64,000 nt of DNA from Parapristionchus giblindavisi (GCA_943737045.1 CALSFV010000658.1:248001-312000); one strand, 5' to 3'; shown: positions 33,601-44,629, numbered from the stretch's first letter. Program-made: numbers and translations. Notes: a model not told the origin generated them from the letters alone.

Positions 33601-36600
33601 GCTACAAAACGAAAATTAAATTATCCTATCCTTCTAGTAGACTTATCAACACTATTTAAATTTAACTCAATAAATTAGCTCAACAACAAATACATCAGCT
33701 ACGACAACGAAGACTACTCGTTTCCAGAGTAGCTCCTCTTACCCTTGACCATTATTGCATTATCGATTTGTATTATATTATAAATCGATAACTAATTGAC
33801 CAAAACCGTGTGGGATACGAACCCCAAGTACTGACCTTGAAGTGAGCACGGGTACGTGGGGCGATAACGACATCGTCCAAAACGATGATGCACGTACAAA
33901 CGGGAGTCCTGCAAATAAGACATAATTAATTAATCGAAAGGGAAAAATATTATAATTAAATTTAAATATGCCTAAATCCTTCTGGATTTAGAATTATAAG
34001 ATTATAGGGCATAAGCCGCGAATCTGTGGCCGTATGCTTGAACAACGGAAAACCTTTTTTTCCCGGAAAATGTGACGTCATTAGCGAAGGCGGTGGACTT
34101 TTGGAAAACGTCTCCGCCTACGCTAATGACTTCACATTTTCCCGTGAAAACGGTTCATGCATACGACCACTGGCTCTCACATGTACATACCAGGGCTGTG
34201 TGGCAAGGCATATTTTCGGTTACAACTTAGCTTATTCATGATACAATCGTTTTCGTACGTATTCTAAATAAGTTGGATGCTGAACACAGCGAACAATTTA
34301 GCACGATGCAATGCATAATTGCTTGGGAATGCAGATAGAATAAGTGATAAAATAAACAATATCATCCCTCTGCGAATAGATCAATCAAATGATAAGTTGC
34401 CAAAAATCTAATGAAAGATCGCCCGAATGAGCAAGATAGAGAACGGGTGATTGTGAAGGATAGAGCGGAGCGAAACTTAACACGAAAATAAGAAACAATG
34501 GACATCCAGAATAAAGGAAATAACTAACCCTGAGCAACGGAGTGTTTATGTCCACGAAGAGCTCTTTGACCTTCACGATTCCATGTTTACTGAAATTAAT
34601 TATGAATCAATTCATTTTTGCTACATTTACATTTGACATTTCACGGCTCTCATCATATTGCCCACAGATATTGAAAGAAAATGATCAATTACGGAGCTCA
34701 AACTTTCAATACGTCAACACCATTTCAATTAGCACTCCCTGAAGGATAAACTGACGAGGAGTCTCTTTCAGCTTAAGGTGGCGAAAAGTGACGATTTATA
34801 GCTCATTTGAAAGCCCTTTCTCTGTAGAATAAGAATGCATGTTTAAAAAATCCGAAACGGTTCTATACATGGATTTTAAAAAATCCAAAGTTTGAGCAAT
34901 TTCTGCCTTGAAATTCATGTGTAATGGCAGTTGAATTCCCGTACAATGATGGGCTACTTCTACGCGCTCACCCATCGAGCTAGTGGTGGCGCAGAGGTAA
35001 AAATGTCGCTTATATTTTTTGTGCTGCGGGTTCGATCCCCACCGATGCGACATGTTTTGCACGATTTTTACACTTGTCTTTTTATGATGTTTTTTTAAAA
35101 AATTTCCAATATGCTTACTGATATCCATGCATACAATCTATCTGAAAGTTTGTCAGTGTTGATTGAAAGATTCAACGTTTTTCAGAAATCTCGATGAAAC
35201 AAAGAATAACACACAAAGATTTGAATAACAAACGAGTAAGTCAATCAATAATTCTATAATCTGACTCTTCTTTCCTTCCCTGTCCAATCAATTGCTTAGC
35301 TATACATTCTTCAGAATCTTTCAAGTTTCTTCATTTTTCCTCCTATGTTTCTTATTCTTTATGCTATTTCCTATACATACCCCCTGCCACACTCCCATGT
35401 GCCCTAGGATGTCGCTGATCCGCTGCAGCCATTGCGAGAACTTCTTTTGTTTCATGTGCATGGTAGCTGAATACCATGATTGTTAGATTTGTTCTAATTG
35501 TTTGTATTTCACTTTGTAATAAATGAATTCTGTTATTTAATAATGAACGGATGAGACATGACAATAGGATAGTAAGACATGATAGGAATAAGGTATTTTT
35601 TGAAACTGTACAAAAAGACAAGTGTAACAATCGTGCAAAACATGTCGCATCGGTGGGGATCGAACCCGCAGCGCAAAAATTGTAAGAGGCATCTTTACCA
35701 CTGCGCCACCACTAGCTCGGTGGGAGATCGCGGAGAAGTAGCCCATCATTGTTTCAACTGCCATTACACAAGAATTTCAAGGCAGAAATTGCTCAAACTT
35801 TGGATTTTTTAAAATCTATGTACAGAACCGTTTCGGATTTTTTAAACATACATTCTTATTCTACAGAGAAAGGGCTTTCAAATGAGCTATAAATCGTCAC
35901 TTTTCGCCACCTTAAGCTGAAAGAGACTCCTTGTGAGAACAAAAACAGAGAAAAACGTATCAGGAATAATAAAATAAACAAAGGTATTCAACATCAACAA
36001 CAGACAACAACAGAATGTAACTTACAGTTGTCAGCTCATGCGCTAGTGAAACATCACTGCCTCGAAGTTACAAGGGCTAAAATTGATTGAGTACACTTAG
36101 TATATAGTAAGAGCTAAGAAACAAACAACAACACAGCAAAGTAGCATGGATAAGAAAGAAAAAATTAAAATGAGGAGATAATTTTTCCACTCCGATAGTC
36201 GCCCGAATTCCGGAGTGTATAATGTGCACACGTAAAACTGCGCACTTTATACTACCGTAAACTTTGGAAAACTCGATCGCACCAAATGTTTTTTCTTTTT
36301 CCCGGCTATTATACATCCACTCTTATGATTGAACTAACGTGGGGTCTCAAGTGGAAAAGTGTCAATGGACTACCGTATTATCGATCAATGATGATAGAGA
36401 ACCGTATTCTTTCACAATATTTTCATTGACCATCAGAGTTTCCACTCGACACATTTTACGCCGATGCGTACTTAGCTATATGTAAATGTGCTTTATGTAC
36501 ATAAATTTGGAGTAATTTGGGTCTCGAGTAGAAATCCCCGAAGATCTCATAAAATTACTGGAAAGGTAACGGCAAGTTACTGAAGTTAAGCATTATTAAT

Positions 36601-38311
36601 CGATGGTTACGGTAGTTTCTTATCGTATCCAAATTGTCAATCAGGTTTTTTTCCACTTGGGACCCAACAATCCGCAAAATATACGTGGACGCAAGCAAAA
36701 TGTAACGCTAGTTTACGTGACGGCGTAAAGAAAACGTAATGCCTTTTACTAGAAAACCGAACCAACATATCATTTCTTACCAATCATGAGAGCTGCCAGC
36801 CATCTGATCTTCGGTCCTCTTTCTTCACATCTTTTCCCAATTATCATAATAAAAGGTACGATGAGGTAGTACTGTATCTCAACTCCCAATGACCACAAAT
36901 GAAGAAGTACTGGAGAATTGAAAACCTGGAATAGCTAAGACTTTCCTGCGAAAATTTTTCTCGAACTAGTAAAAAAATTATTCTAGTCACCGGACATTAT
37001 TTATCCATCACTGAGTGTTGCGTATTGATCGCTACAATGATGAATAATCATGCGTCTCGGTCAAATGTGGCGCTTTTTGAAAAGTTGAAAGCTGTTACCT
37101 CTGCCCAATAATCTAATTGCTTCATAACGTTTTGCATATTTTCTGCGAAAGGAAGAGCCCATTCGAGATCGTCAATAAACTTCGAGATATCGCTCGGCAC
37201 AAAGACGATCGGAGTTATTATCTTAATAAATTATATTAAATATTAATAGGGAATACAAAAATCCGGTCAAAACGACAGAAAACGATACAAGTAGGAGATT
37301 ATAAGTAAAAATCTCCTATTTTTCCATACTTATTAGAAAACGAATCGATTATATTTTCTTGACCATTATAGATGAATTTTTCGTAATTAACAATTTTGGC
37401 AAAATAGGTCCGAAGAAGAGATTAGGCCCTCAGGACTAAACTGGCCTTGAAACATCACTAGCATAGCAGTGGTGACCCGCAAGACTTCGTGTGCCTTGAT
37501 TAACTTGGTGTACCTTTACCTTTTGCATTTTGGGCAATGGAGTCAACCCTACAATACACTTTGACCTATATTGGTTTTAAGATCTAAGATTCGTATCTAA
37601 TGTTAGTCAGAAATGCCTTTATAATAGTCGACACCACTCCATCAAGACGATGATTTTAACCAAAAATCAATTATTTTCAATGAATTTCTTTTTTTTCAAT
37701 GGTTTTCTTTTTTCTTAATTGGGTTGGTGAGAAACGTCTGGGCGAAACTCAAATGTCATTCATCATGAAATCTACACAGGAAGTCATAAATTTGGACAGA
37801 AAACAATAATTTGGAAAAATCTCTTACTATTCCGTACAATGTCCTACTTGTGTCATTTTCTCTCGTTTTCCCTCGTTTTTTTACGGTAGTTTGTGGCTTG
37901 CGTCTCCCACAGAATATACACTAGCTTTTTCTATGAAATGTAGCCTTACCGTTAACGCAGCCAAAGTTATCGCATACAAAGGAACAATTCTCTTAACGCG
38001 ACGAATATAGAAGATTTTGATTATATTCCAATTGATATTAGATTCCTTAGAAAGAATCGATGACATCAAATATCCGGACAGGACGAAGAATCTGCAGTTT
38101 CGAACTAAATTGTACTAGATGTTACAATGTTTTTAAAACACTTACAAGTCAACTCCGAGAAACCCATTGACAAATAATTTTGGGGCTAAATGAAAAGCTA
38201 AGACTCCTAAAATTGCGATGGATCGTAGTCCCTAGAAATTATTGATTGATCAGTTAATGATAGTTTAAGTACTACCTGAATATCATTTCGTTTGGCTGAT
38301 TTCGCCATCAT
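24608..38311 (-). CDS. OAC-type acyltransferase (Acyl_transf_3 plus SGNH-like tail)
   Basis: Multi-pass acyltransferase-3 family protein of the nematode OAC group, which is thought to transfer acyl groups at membranes; the substrate is unknown. Exons on the minus strand: 38311-38276 (MMAKSAKRNDIQ), 38231-38146 (GLRSIAILGVLAFHLAPKLF), 38091-about 37900 (FFVLSGYLM, FYIRRVKRIVPLY), about 37200-37085 (FIDDLEWALPFAENM), 36925-36781 (LLHLWSLGVEIQYYLIVPFI), 32031-31849 (FSRIWQFLMGSIAFEL), at least one unresolved exon, 29602-29496 (YIGDLSYVIYLSHWPIITLY), 29323-29141 (SILCHHTVESFFI). The C-terminal SGNH-like part follows: about 26060-26014, 25837-about 25700 (VLLIGNSYAYRAFPILLRLF), about 25670-25580 (MSQPDFTFIIEK), 25395-25312, about 25260-24965, 24894-24826 (NLHSYYGDKGSHMSSEGLK) and 24686-24608. 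Exons 5 and 6 join in phase across 4.75 kb. One or two junctions, near 25.0 and 29.8 kb, could not be made to fit, so a lesion is possible. Confidence 0.82.
25428..25552. repeat. Small hairpin element, family B, copy 2
   Basis: Begins AAAGAGATTGACCTCTCTCA and ends CAGTCTCTTTAA; core CTATTTCTCTGTTTTCTATC is shared with the other copies. In an OAC intron. Confidence 0.7.
26107..26542. mobile_element. TTAACGAAAAT-rich inverted-repeat element
   Basis: Ends AGATGGTATTAACGATTAACG and ATTTTCATTAACGAACATCT form an inverted pair. Several internal TTAACGAAAATCGTTAA palindromes and short tandem TTAACGAA units are clustered at both ends. Intronic to the OAC gene. Confidence 0.65.
26842..26912 (-). other. 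tRNA-like sequence 1
   Basis: Minus strand reads TTGGTGTAGTGGTAAATGCG (A-box like) and, 45 bases on, GCGGGTTCGAGACC (B-box like), with a GCGCTA...TAGCGC stem between. Acceptor-stem pairing is poor, so it is a tRNA-derived module, not a functional tRNA. Confidence 0.55.
27224..28626. mobile_element. 1.4-kb foldback element with a 67-codon ORF in each arm
   Basis: Arms of about 600 bases (27224-27822 and 28010-28626) are inverse copies at roughly 90% by eye. Ends: CTATCTGAGAGAATTC on the left, GATTTTCTCAGATAG on the right. Each arm has a 67-codon reading frame (27305-27508 minus, 28354-28557 plus) containing NFLGKGAKSLC and KRIFNWKQFPSTSVLHSWSL. A related element with the same ORF is at 42535-44262. 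It lies inside an OAC intron. Confidence 0.8.
28705..28835. repeat. Small hairpin element, family B, copy 3
   Basis: Begins AAAGGGAGAGTAACCTCGCT and ends AGAGGCCATTGACAAAGG, with the shared CTACTTCTCTGTTCTCTAAC core. Confidence 0.75.
29880..31012. mobile_element. 1.1-kb foldback element in the OAC gene
   Basis: Left arm from about 29880 to 30335 and right arm from about 30555 to 31012 are inverse copies. Shared landmarks are AAAAAGTGATATGAACCGAT, GGCTGACATGAGCTCA, GGAGTTTGGGTTCGTCATAT and ACGAGTATTCATTAGTGTAA. Both arms translate to a similar peptide (FGFVISAPSLNIVSSIK). The element abuts an unresolved OAC exon. Confidence 0.8.
31565..31735. repeat. GGTAAAGGTA dispersed repeat and adjoining short palindrome
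   Basis: Best copy of the GGTAAAGGTAATGGTACAAC...CAGTCCGGAGGGCCTAATCT repeat, followed by the palindrome ACCTACTTTACCGCGTGATC / its inverse at 31690-31732. Confidence 0.65.
32230..32310 (-). other. tRNA-like sequence 2
   Basis: Minus strand has CGTGGCCTATTGGTAAGATG (A-box like) and an exact B box, GGGTTCGAGTCCC, whose flanks form a full T stem (GTCGG/CCGAC). The acceptor stem does not close. It adjoins a GTTACATTT/GTCACGTA MITE fragment at 32105-32215. Confidence 0.6.
32768..34589 (-). CDS. Possible nested gene: four exons of an unidentified protein
   Basis: Four exon-like blocks with good splice sites lie inside the 4.75-kb OAC intron, on the same strand. They are 34589-34530 (GIVKVKELFVDINTPLL), 33908-33836 (open in more than one frame), 33536-33464 (FPVRMTRSGTEFPMYQTGST) and 32881-32768 (RDSGLRDVFIVDIDPPY, then a Ser/Asp/Pro-rich tail ending SLTPA and TAA). 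The last two join in phase with a GTGAGT donor and CAG acceptor. The first two junctions did not fit in phase. A further open block with a donor lies at about 35465-35385. I do not recognise the family. The MITE at 33195-33356 sits between the last two exons. Confidence 0.4.
33195..33356. repeat. Short inverted-repeat element (MITE), copy 2 of 2
   Basis: Same family as 1661-1822: TTGCCGCT..., AATCGGGGGGTCGGAAGC, then GCTAGCGGCAATGGTGCCCA and CGTATG. Confidence 0.7.
34026..34170. repeat. Palindromic MITE (TGGCCGTATGC), copy 1
   Basis: Near-complete palindrome with core AATGTGACGTCATTAGCG on the left and its inverse on the right, ends TGGCCGTATGC / GCATACGACCA. The second copy at 58057-58199 is closer to perfect. 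Confidence 0.8.
34757..35932. mobile_element. 1.2-kb foldback element with tRNA-like modules in both arms
   Basis: Arms 34757-35090 and 35606-35932 are inverse copies. Shared landmarks are GAGTCTCTTTCAGCTTAAGG, GCTCATTTGAAAGCCCTTTC and CTAGTGGTGGCGCAG. Each arm carries an A-box-like TGGCGCAGAGG, about 30 bases, then B-box GGGTTCGATCCCCACC. The arms also read as an ORF on the inner strand (TSVKIVQNMSHRWGSNPQ). It is inserted in the large OAC intron. Confidence 0.82.
35380..35486 (+). other. Possible IBR-like zinc-finger coding fragment
   Basis: In the centre of the 34.8-35.9 kb foldback, the plus strand reads MCPRMSLIRCSHCENFFCF followed by MCMVAEYHDC and a stop. The RC-x2-C-x4-C-x2-C-x6-H-x-C spacing resembles the end of an in-between-RING finger. 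It may be captured host coding sequence or chance; the minus strand is open here too. Confidence 0.3.
36330..36770. repeat. Inverted-repeat element ending in GTTACATTT/CACGTAAA-type sequence
   Basis: Left part GGTCTCAAGTGGAAAA, right part TTTTTCCACTTGGGACCCAA and then ACGTGACGGCGTAAAG. The same GGGACCCAACACACTCC and ATTGATCGATGGTTACGGTA features occur at 59430-59700 and 62990-63255. Confidence 0.6.
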
Positions 38312-38534
38312 TTCCCTAAAAATCTGTAAGTTAAATATATAAATAAATAGATTTGAAAAACAATATTTATTATAAATCATTGCGAAATGAATCCAAGCAC
38401 TCTACATCCCAGCCTTGATTGATTCACCTGGAATTAATTTCAGGCGAACTTCGAAGGAAGTTGAATAACAGGTCTGAAGAAGAATAACACGAAGTAGGGT
38501 ACGGTAAAGCCGCCTTCCAGAAAGTATCCAAAGA

Positions 38535-38778
<244 letters not shown>

Positions 38779-39091
38779 TTTATGGGTTTTCGAGAAAAAA
38801 ACGGTACAGAAAAGAACGAATAAAATGTGTGAATGAGACAAGCAGGTAGAAATGGTGGAAACGGTTGTTGGTGAACTGTCGAAATAGTCGAAATATAATA
38901 ATCAAAATAGATTCTCAAAGTATCATCTCGTCTTTTTAAGTGAACTCTAGTTTTCATTGCTCATCTTACACATTGTGTTTATTTGTTAATGATGTCAGTG
39001 TTAAACACCAATCATGTTATCAACCAACATTGTTGCACAACCTCGCATACAACATTGCAGGGAAAGGGGATGGCAAGTGATAGTAAATTTC

Positions 39092-40171
39092 GGGTCGTAA
39101 CCATGTGAGTGAAAGACATTTGCGATGAATGCATCAATTGCGCCGGTCCCAAATGCGCCGAGGTATACTTGCGCCATTACCAAATGCGTTGAAGGACATT
39201 TGCGCCGGAACCAAATGCGCCGAGGGACATTTGCGCCAGAACCAAATGCGCCGAGGGAAATTTGCGCCAGAACCAAATGCGCCGAGGGACATTTGCGCCA
39301 GAACCAAATGCGCCGAGGGAAATTTGCGCCAGAACCAAATGCGCCGAGGGACATTTGCGCCGGAATTTTATAATTTCTTTTAAAATTTAAAATCTTTTTA
39401 AAATTCACGTCAATACTTATACTCAATACTCTGTGTGTGATGTATAGTTTTCTTTCTGATTAAAAAATTATTTCATGATATTTGGTACGGCACTTGGTGC
39501 ACCGTATATTGCGAGCTACTCTCTATCAACACGCCTAGCCGAAGGTCTACTCAAGCATGCCGAATCTGTTAACTTTTGTATGAACAAGCAACAGCTGAAA
39601 ACCTACTGTTATACCAATATAAGAAAGAAGGATCTACCCAAAAGGCTAATAGAGAAAACAGATTAATGACAGTTGCTAATGGTTGCATGGGTAGAAATTC
39701 TATCCAACACCTTGAAGGTCTATCGACCTTTGTCAAGCTAAAATAAAGTTGAAACTTGTTGAATGCTTTGTTGATTGAATTCTTTATTGTTGTTGTTGTT
39801 GTGTAATCTGTTGTTTTGTTTTATTATTTTTCTTTAATGAATCGCAGTGCTATGAAATATTAATAATATATATTTATCGTTTCTTAGACAAATAAAAAAT
39901 TGCGATATTTGGGGAAGTAAAAATATAATTTAATGGAAAGGTGGATGGAAATACCGTAATATATAGATCACAGCTTTGAAGGAATTGCAACAACAAATGA
40001 TGAGACAAGAAAATAAAATAAAAGATAGAGAGTCGCATTGGATTCTAGCGCTAATGTAGTTCGGCGCAAATGTCCCTCGGCGCAAATGTAGCTCGGCGCA
40101 ATTGGTAACTGGCGCAAATGCCCATTCTCTTCGTGTGGCGCAAATGTCTTTTGCTCACATGGTTACGACCC
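39092..40171. mobile_element. 1080-bp non-autonomous hAT-like element with internal 30-bp repeats
   Basis: Terminal inverted repeats GGGTCGTAACCATGTGAG / CTCACATGGTTACGACCC at 39092 and 40171 are flanked on both sides by the 8-base direct repeat TAAATTTC (39084-39091 and 40172-40179). An 8-bp target duplication is typical of hAT-type DNA transposons. Inside the left end are seven tandem units of about 30 bases around GCGCCGAGGGACATTTGCGC; the right end has the same words inverted. The centre is AT-rich with a 63-codon ORF (39475-39666, TRLAEGLLKHAESVNFCM) of unknown kind. No transposase. Confidence 0.88.
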
Positions 40172-40226
40172 TAAATTTCTGGTCAACATGGTCGGCTATA
40201 ATCACACTTCATGTGAAATATCTCTG

Positions 40227-40585
40227 TGGCTCGTTAAAAAATAGTGGAAAACCGAAATCGGTGACTTTCCACCAGTTAAAAAGTAACCGGAAAGTCAAAA
40301 ATGAAAACACAAAATTTGAATTCGCGCGCACGCCAGGAGGTGCGGGAGTTCAAATTCCGACTTTCCGTCATGGATTTGTAGCAGTAAAAATGGAAATTCA
40401 ATTTCGTGCTCGCTAAAAAATGCAATCCGCGGAAATGCGCTGCCGGAAAGTAGGAATTTTAATTACCGCACCTCTTTGCGCGTGCGTGAATTCAAATTTC
40501 GTGTTTCCATTTTCGACTTTTCGGGTACTTTTTTAACGGGTGGAAGGTTGCCGATTTCGGTTTTCCACCATTTTTTAACGAGCCA
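40227..40585. mobile_element. 359-bp inverted-repeat element (TGGCTCGTTAAAAAATAG), copy 1
   Basis: Ends TGGCTCGTTAAAAAATAGTG and CACCATTTTTTAACGAGCCA, with further inner pairing. A second copy is at 63389-63741. Homology continues past the right end for about 250 bases in both places, so a larger unit was duplicated. Confidence 0.8.
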
Positions 40586-41540
40586 TGACACTTGCTCCAA
40601 TCAATAGAGTGCCGTCCGATCTAGTAGATCGAGCTTTCAAGTGAAATGCACTCTCACTTGCCCCCTTCCCTCCACTGTTGTGAGTAAGGTTGTGTTGTTT
40701 GATAACGCGATACGTATTTAGCGCTGACATTTTTAAACTAAATTCCATATGGAATATGAGCAATAGAAACTTGAGTACACTTCCAAAGACGATATGATAT
40801 TTTGGTATTTTTTTCATACTTTTCGGGAAGGAGGTAAAATAAGATGAGTGTATGAGTAGAATGGGAGCAAATGCCGGTATTGGAGAGAAGGTGCACGAGT
40901 GAATATATCGTACAGTATGTCATGTCATGGGACACTTTTTCATTATTTTTAAAAACTTTTGATCCAGGAAAGCAATCAAGCTCATCTTTTGAGTCAATGT
41001 ACAGAATTTATCAAGGAATAATACCATGGTGTGTGGGTGTAATTAAATTAGATCCATTCACACCGTTCATGATACAATAATTTTTTACATGTACGATATA
41101 ATACAAATTTTCGTTGATATGTTGTTACTCTATCTTGGAACTTCCGTATTGGGACGGATACGTGTATGAACTTACCGTTTTGGATAGCCTATTTTTTGTT
41201 GTAATAATATCACAGAGCCTGATCGCATTTTGGGATTTTTTGTTTTTGAAAATCTGCCTGTATTTTGAAATTCTGTACCGTAGATATTAGACCTATGCGC
41301 AGCAGGCGAGATCGGGTTTCAAGATCTTGATACAGGCTGATGATTTATGACGTAGATAATACAGTCACCTTGCCTAATAAGAAACAATCCAGTGTCGATA
41401 ACGATGCTTGCACGAGCGTTTATTACTTTTTAGATCGAGAGGAGCGAATGTTGAATGTTTAATGGTGAATGTTGGGGTTATGTGATCACGATGGCTGTCA
41501 TATGATGAAAATGTTGAGATGTAAATACTAATCCCATAAC
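40586..41540. other. Repeat-rich intergenic DNA, no gene seen
   Basis: 40586-40850 matches the last 250 bases of the window. 40865-40920 carries the GGTGCACGAGTGAATATAT motif seen in the 22-23 kb repeat array. The rest shows no family I recognise. Confidence 0.5.
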
Positions 41541-41542
41541 AA

Positions 41543-42310
41543 AGCACGTTAGTTCAAAATGCGAGAGATATGGTAATAGCGGGGCAAAAGAGATGTTGAG
41601 GCGACTTTTCACAACACCTTGGTGTGCGAATAGCTTTTTCCAACTTCTTCCAGAGTTTAAAAGGGATTCGTTGTTGTCCTGCTATTACAGAGGCTGATCT
41701 AACGTGAAAGCCATTCTTGCTTACTGTGTCCATTCGAGCGATCTACCAATACCATATAATAATATCTTTATGTGGTAAGCACTGTAACGATAATATAGTT
41801 TTCTACGGGAAATTCTTAAGAAATACAATTACGCACGATAGGAAACATCATTAAATATGTGATTAAATCGATACATATATCATATATCATCACAAAGGAT
41901 CGCAAAATTTGAGTATTTTTCAATATTAAAAAATACGCAAATAAATTTTTTCCGGTGTTCTTCAGTTTTTTTCAACCTGTAACTAAATCTTAAACATCGA
42001 TTAACACATCTTTAGAAAAGGATTTTAATGTTTTCGCTTAAAACATTGAAATGTTGATAATCATTGGATCAATAATGATTTGGAAACTTATGCCGAATAT
42101 GCCGTTTTTATGCCGAAATATACCAAAAAAAAATATTCGGCATATGCCGTTATGCCGTATGAAAAATATGCACATTCCGCACAGCCCTGACGACTGTATC
42201 TGAGCAGCAGCAGACACGAAGAAGCAAAAGCAAGAATAAGAAGATACAGAGGGGAAGACTCTCTTCCAGTCTACACGTTAGTTCAGCCTCTGTAATAGCG
42301 GGGCAACATT
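41543..42310. repeat. Inverted-repeat elements with CTGTAATAGCGGGGCAA ends
   Basis: Three ends of one family are visible: CACGTTAGTTCA...TAATAGCGGGGCAA at 41543-41585, the inverse TTGTCCTGCTATTACAGAGG at 41673-41692, and CCTCTGTAATAGCGGGGCAA at 42289-42308. Pairing of the last two encloses 636 bases. Confidence 0.65.
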
Positions 42311-42534
42311 CAATGAGGAAAAAATATGTGCCCCCCGCTTTACATGTAATAATAATAATAATATTTTATCATTTCTTACAGAGAGGTTACTTATGGTGGG
42401 ATAAAATAGAGAAATTTGAGAGTGAAATAAAATATGAAGAAATGTAGTATGCACTGCAATTACTTGATCACAGCGACATTTTTCGTACGAAAGAACAAAA
42501 CAAAAAGAGGGGGGGGGGCGCATATAACACGATA

Positions 42535-44262
42535 TCTTAGAAAATCGACATAGGTGCGGTATCGACGAAAAATAGATTTTTCTGTTTTATGTATGATAAT
42601 TACAGGCTCAATGAGTGTAGTTCACTGGTACTTGGAAATTGCATCCAATTGAAAATTCGCTTCAGGGGGTGACCACACAACGATTTGGCGCCTTTTCCTA
42701 AAAAGTTTATTTCGAATCCAATCGATTCGGGAGTGGATGCAATCGACTCCTTGCCTAATTCTAAGAAACTATTGTCGAGGAGAGTTTTTTGATCAACGGT
42801 CAACGAAGGCTGGAATCAGGAAATATCGAAAAAAAATTCACATTAAATTAATTCTCACTATTTTCCCATGGAGAAAGTAAATTTTTTATTTGCTCAATCG
42901 CTTCTACATATCATAACACATCTTCAATTTAAAAAGTGTAATTTATAAAAAATGGGAAATTTATGCGCGAATCAATTTTGTTCGTTGAACTTAATTGTGG
43001 CGAGGATTCATAAAAAATTTATTTCGAATCTAATCGATTCGGGAGTGGGCGCATTCGAATCCTTGACTAATTCTAAGAAACTATTGCTGAGGAGAGTTTT
43101 TCGATCAACGGTCAACGAACGCTGGAATTGGTAATTTTCGAAAAAAAATGTTTACATTAAATTAATTCTCACAATTTTCCCATGGCGAATGTAAACTTTT
43201 TATCTGCTCAATCGCTGCTACATATTATAACACATCTTCAGTTAAAAAAGTGTAATTTATAAAAAAATATAAATTTGTGTTCGAATCAATTTTGTCGTTG
43301 TTGTATGAATTATGGTGAGGAATTACGGTAAGGGCAAGAAGGCGAGATTTCCTAATCGATTTTTTGTCGCTTTTCTGCTTGTTTCGTGCGTATTTCAACG
43401 CAATGACACGAGTATTTGACTGTTCATCCGGTGGTTCGGAGTGTAGCTGTAGTTGGGCAGTGTTGTTCACTATTCTAATCATCATTGTGATGTAATTTTA
43501 ATTCTATTTACTTATTCGTATACGCGCTAAGATGTGTCATGATATGTAGCAGCGATTGAGCTAATAAAAAGTTTACATTCGCCATGGGAAAATAGTGAGA
43601 ATTAATTTAATGTAAACATTTTTTTTTCGAAAATTACCAATTCCAGCGTTCGTTGACCGTTGATCGAAAAACTCTGCTCAGCAATAGTTTTTTAGAATTA
43701 GTCAAGGATTCGAATGTGCCCACTCCCGAATCGATTAGATTCGAATTAAACTTTTTATGAAAAGGCGCCAATCCTCACCACAATTAAGTTCAACGAACAA
43801 AATTTATTCGCGCATAAATTTCCCATTTTTTATAAATTACACTTTTTAAACTGAAGATGTGTTATGATATGTAGAAGCGATTGAGCAAATAAAAAATTTA
43901 CTTTCTCCATGGGAAAATAGTGAGAATTAATTTAATGTGAATTTTTTTTTCGAAATTTCCTGATTCCAGCCTTCGTTGACCGTTGATCAAAAAACTCTCC
44001 TCGACAATAGTTTCTTAGAATTAGGCAAGGAGTCGATTGCATCCACTCCCGAATCGATTGGATTCGAAATAAACTTTTTAGGAAAAGGCGCCAAATCGTT
44101 GTGTGGTCACCCCCTGAAGCGAATTTTCAATTGGATGCAATTTCCAAGTACCAGTGAACTACACTCATGGAGCCTGTAATTATCACACATAAGACAGAAA
44201 AAATCATTTTTCATCGATACCAAGAAATATTCCAGTTGTTGAATTCTCTCAGATAGTGTTTT
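42535..44262. mobile_element. 1.7-kb foldback element, related to 27.2-28.6 kb
   Basis: Outer arms (about 42545-42950 and 43840-44262) are inverse copies, and inner partial copies of the same arm lie at about 42990-43220 and 43540-43790, making a nested palindrome. The 67-codon ORF occurs at 42600-42803 minus and 43976-44179 plus (NFLGKGAKSLCGHPLKRIFN in each). Right end CTCAGATAG matches the other element. Confidence 0.8.
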
Positions 44263-44629
44263 ATATTCTAGAGGAAGAGAATATTATATATGATATTATG
44301 CGATTACAACAACCATAACCATTATTTTTATTAGACATAGAAATACATAATAAATGCACGGAATATATGGGGTGAGGGAAAGAGACAAGCTCTTGGGTGA
44401 GGGAGTTCCACGGGAGTTATGATGTTGAGATGGTCTGAATATTATTATTTATATGTACATTACATTGAATTACTATTATGATTACCTTAAGAGTTATAAC
44501 ATCTATATCTATTTATTCTTCGTTCTATCGACCTTTGAAAAGTATTCCGTGATTAATTTTTGCTTCATCTAAAAATATATTTATCTATATAATTATAATC
44601 TCACATTGTAACTCACTTTGTTTTCCTCT

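Noticed and set aside
39140..39365. Possible CRISPR-like array of ~30-base repeats
   Set aside because: Units are contiguous without unique spacers and lie inside a transposable element in a eukaryotic genome.
39125..39383. Repetitive peptide with NAPREICARTKCAEGH-like units
   Set aside because: It is the 30-base tandem repeat of the hAT-like element read in an open frame; a 30-base unit always yields a periodic peptide.
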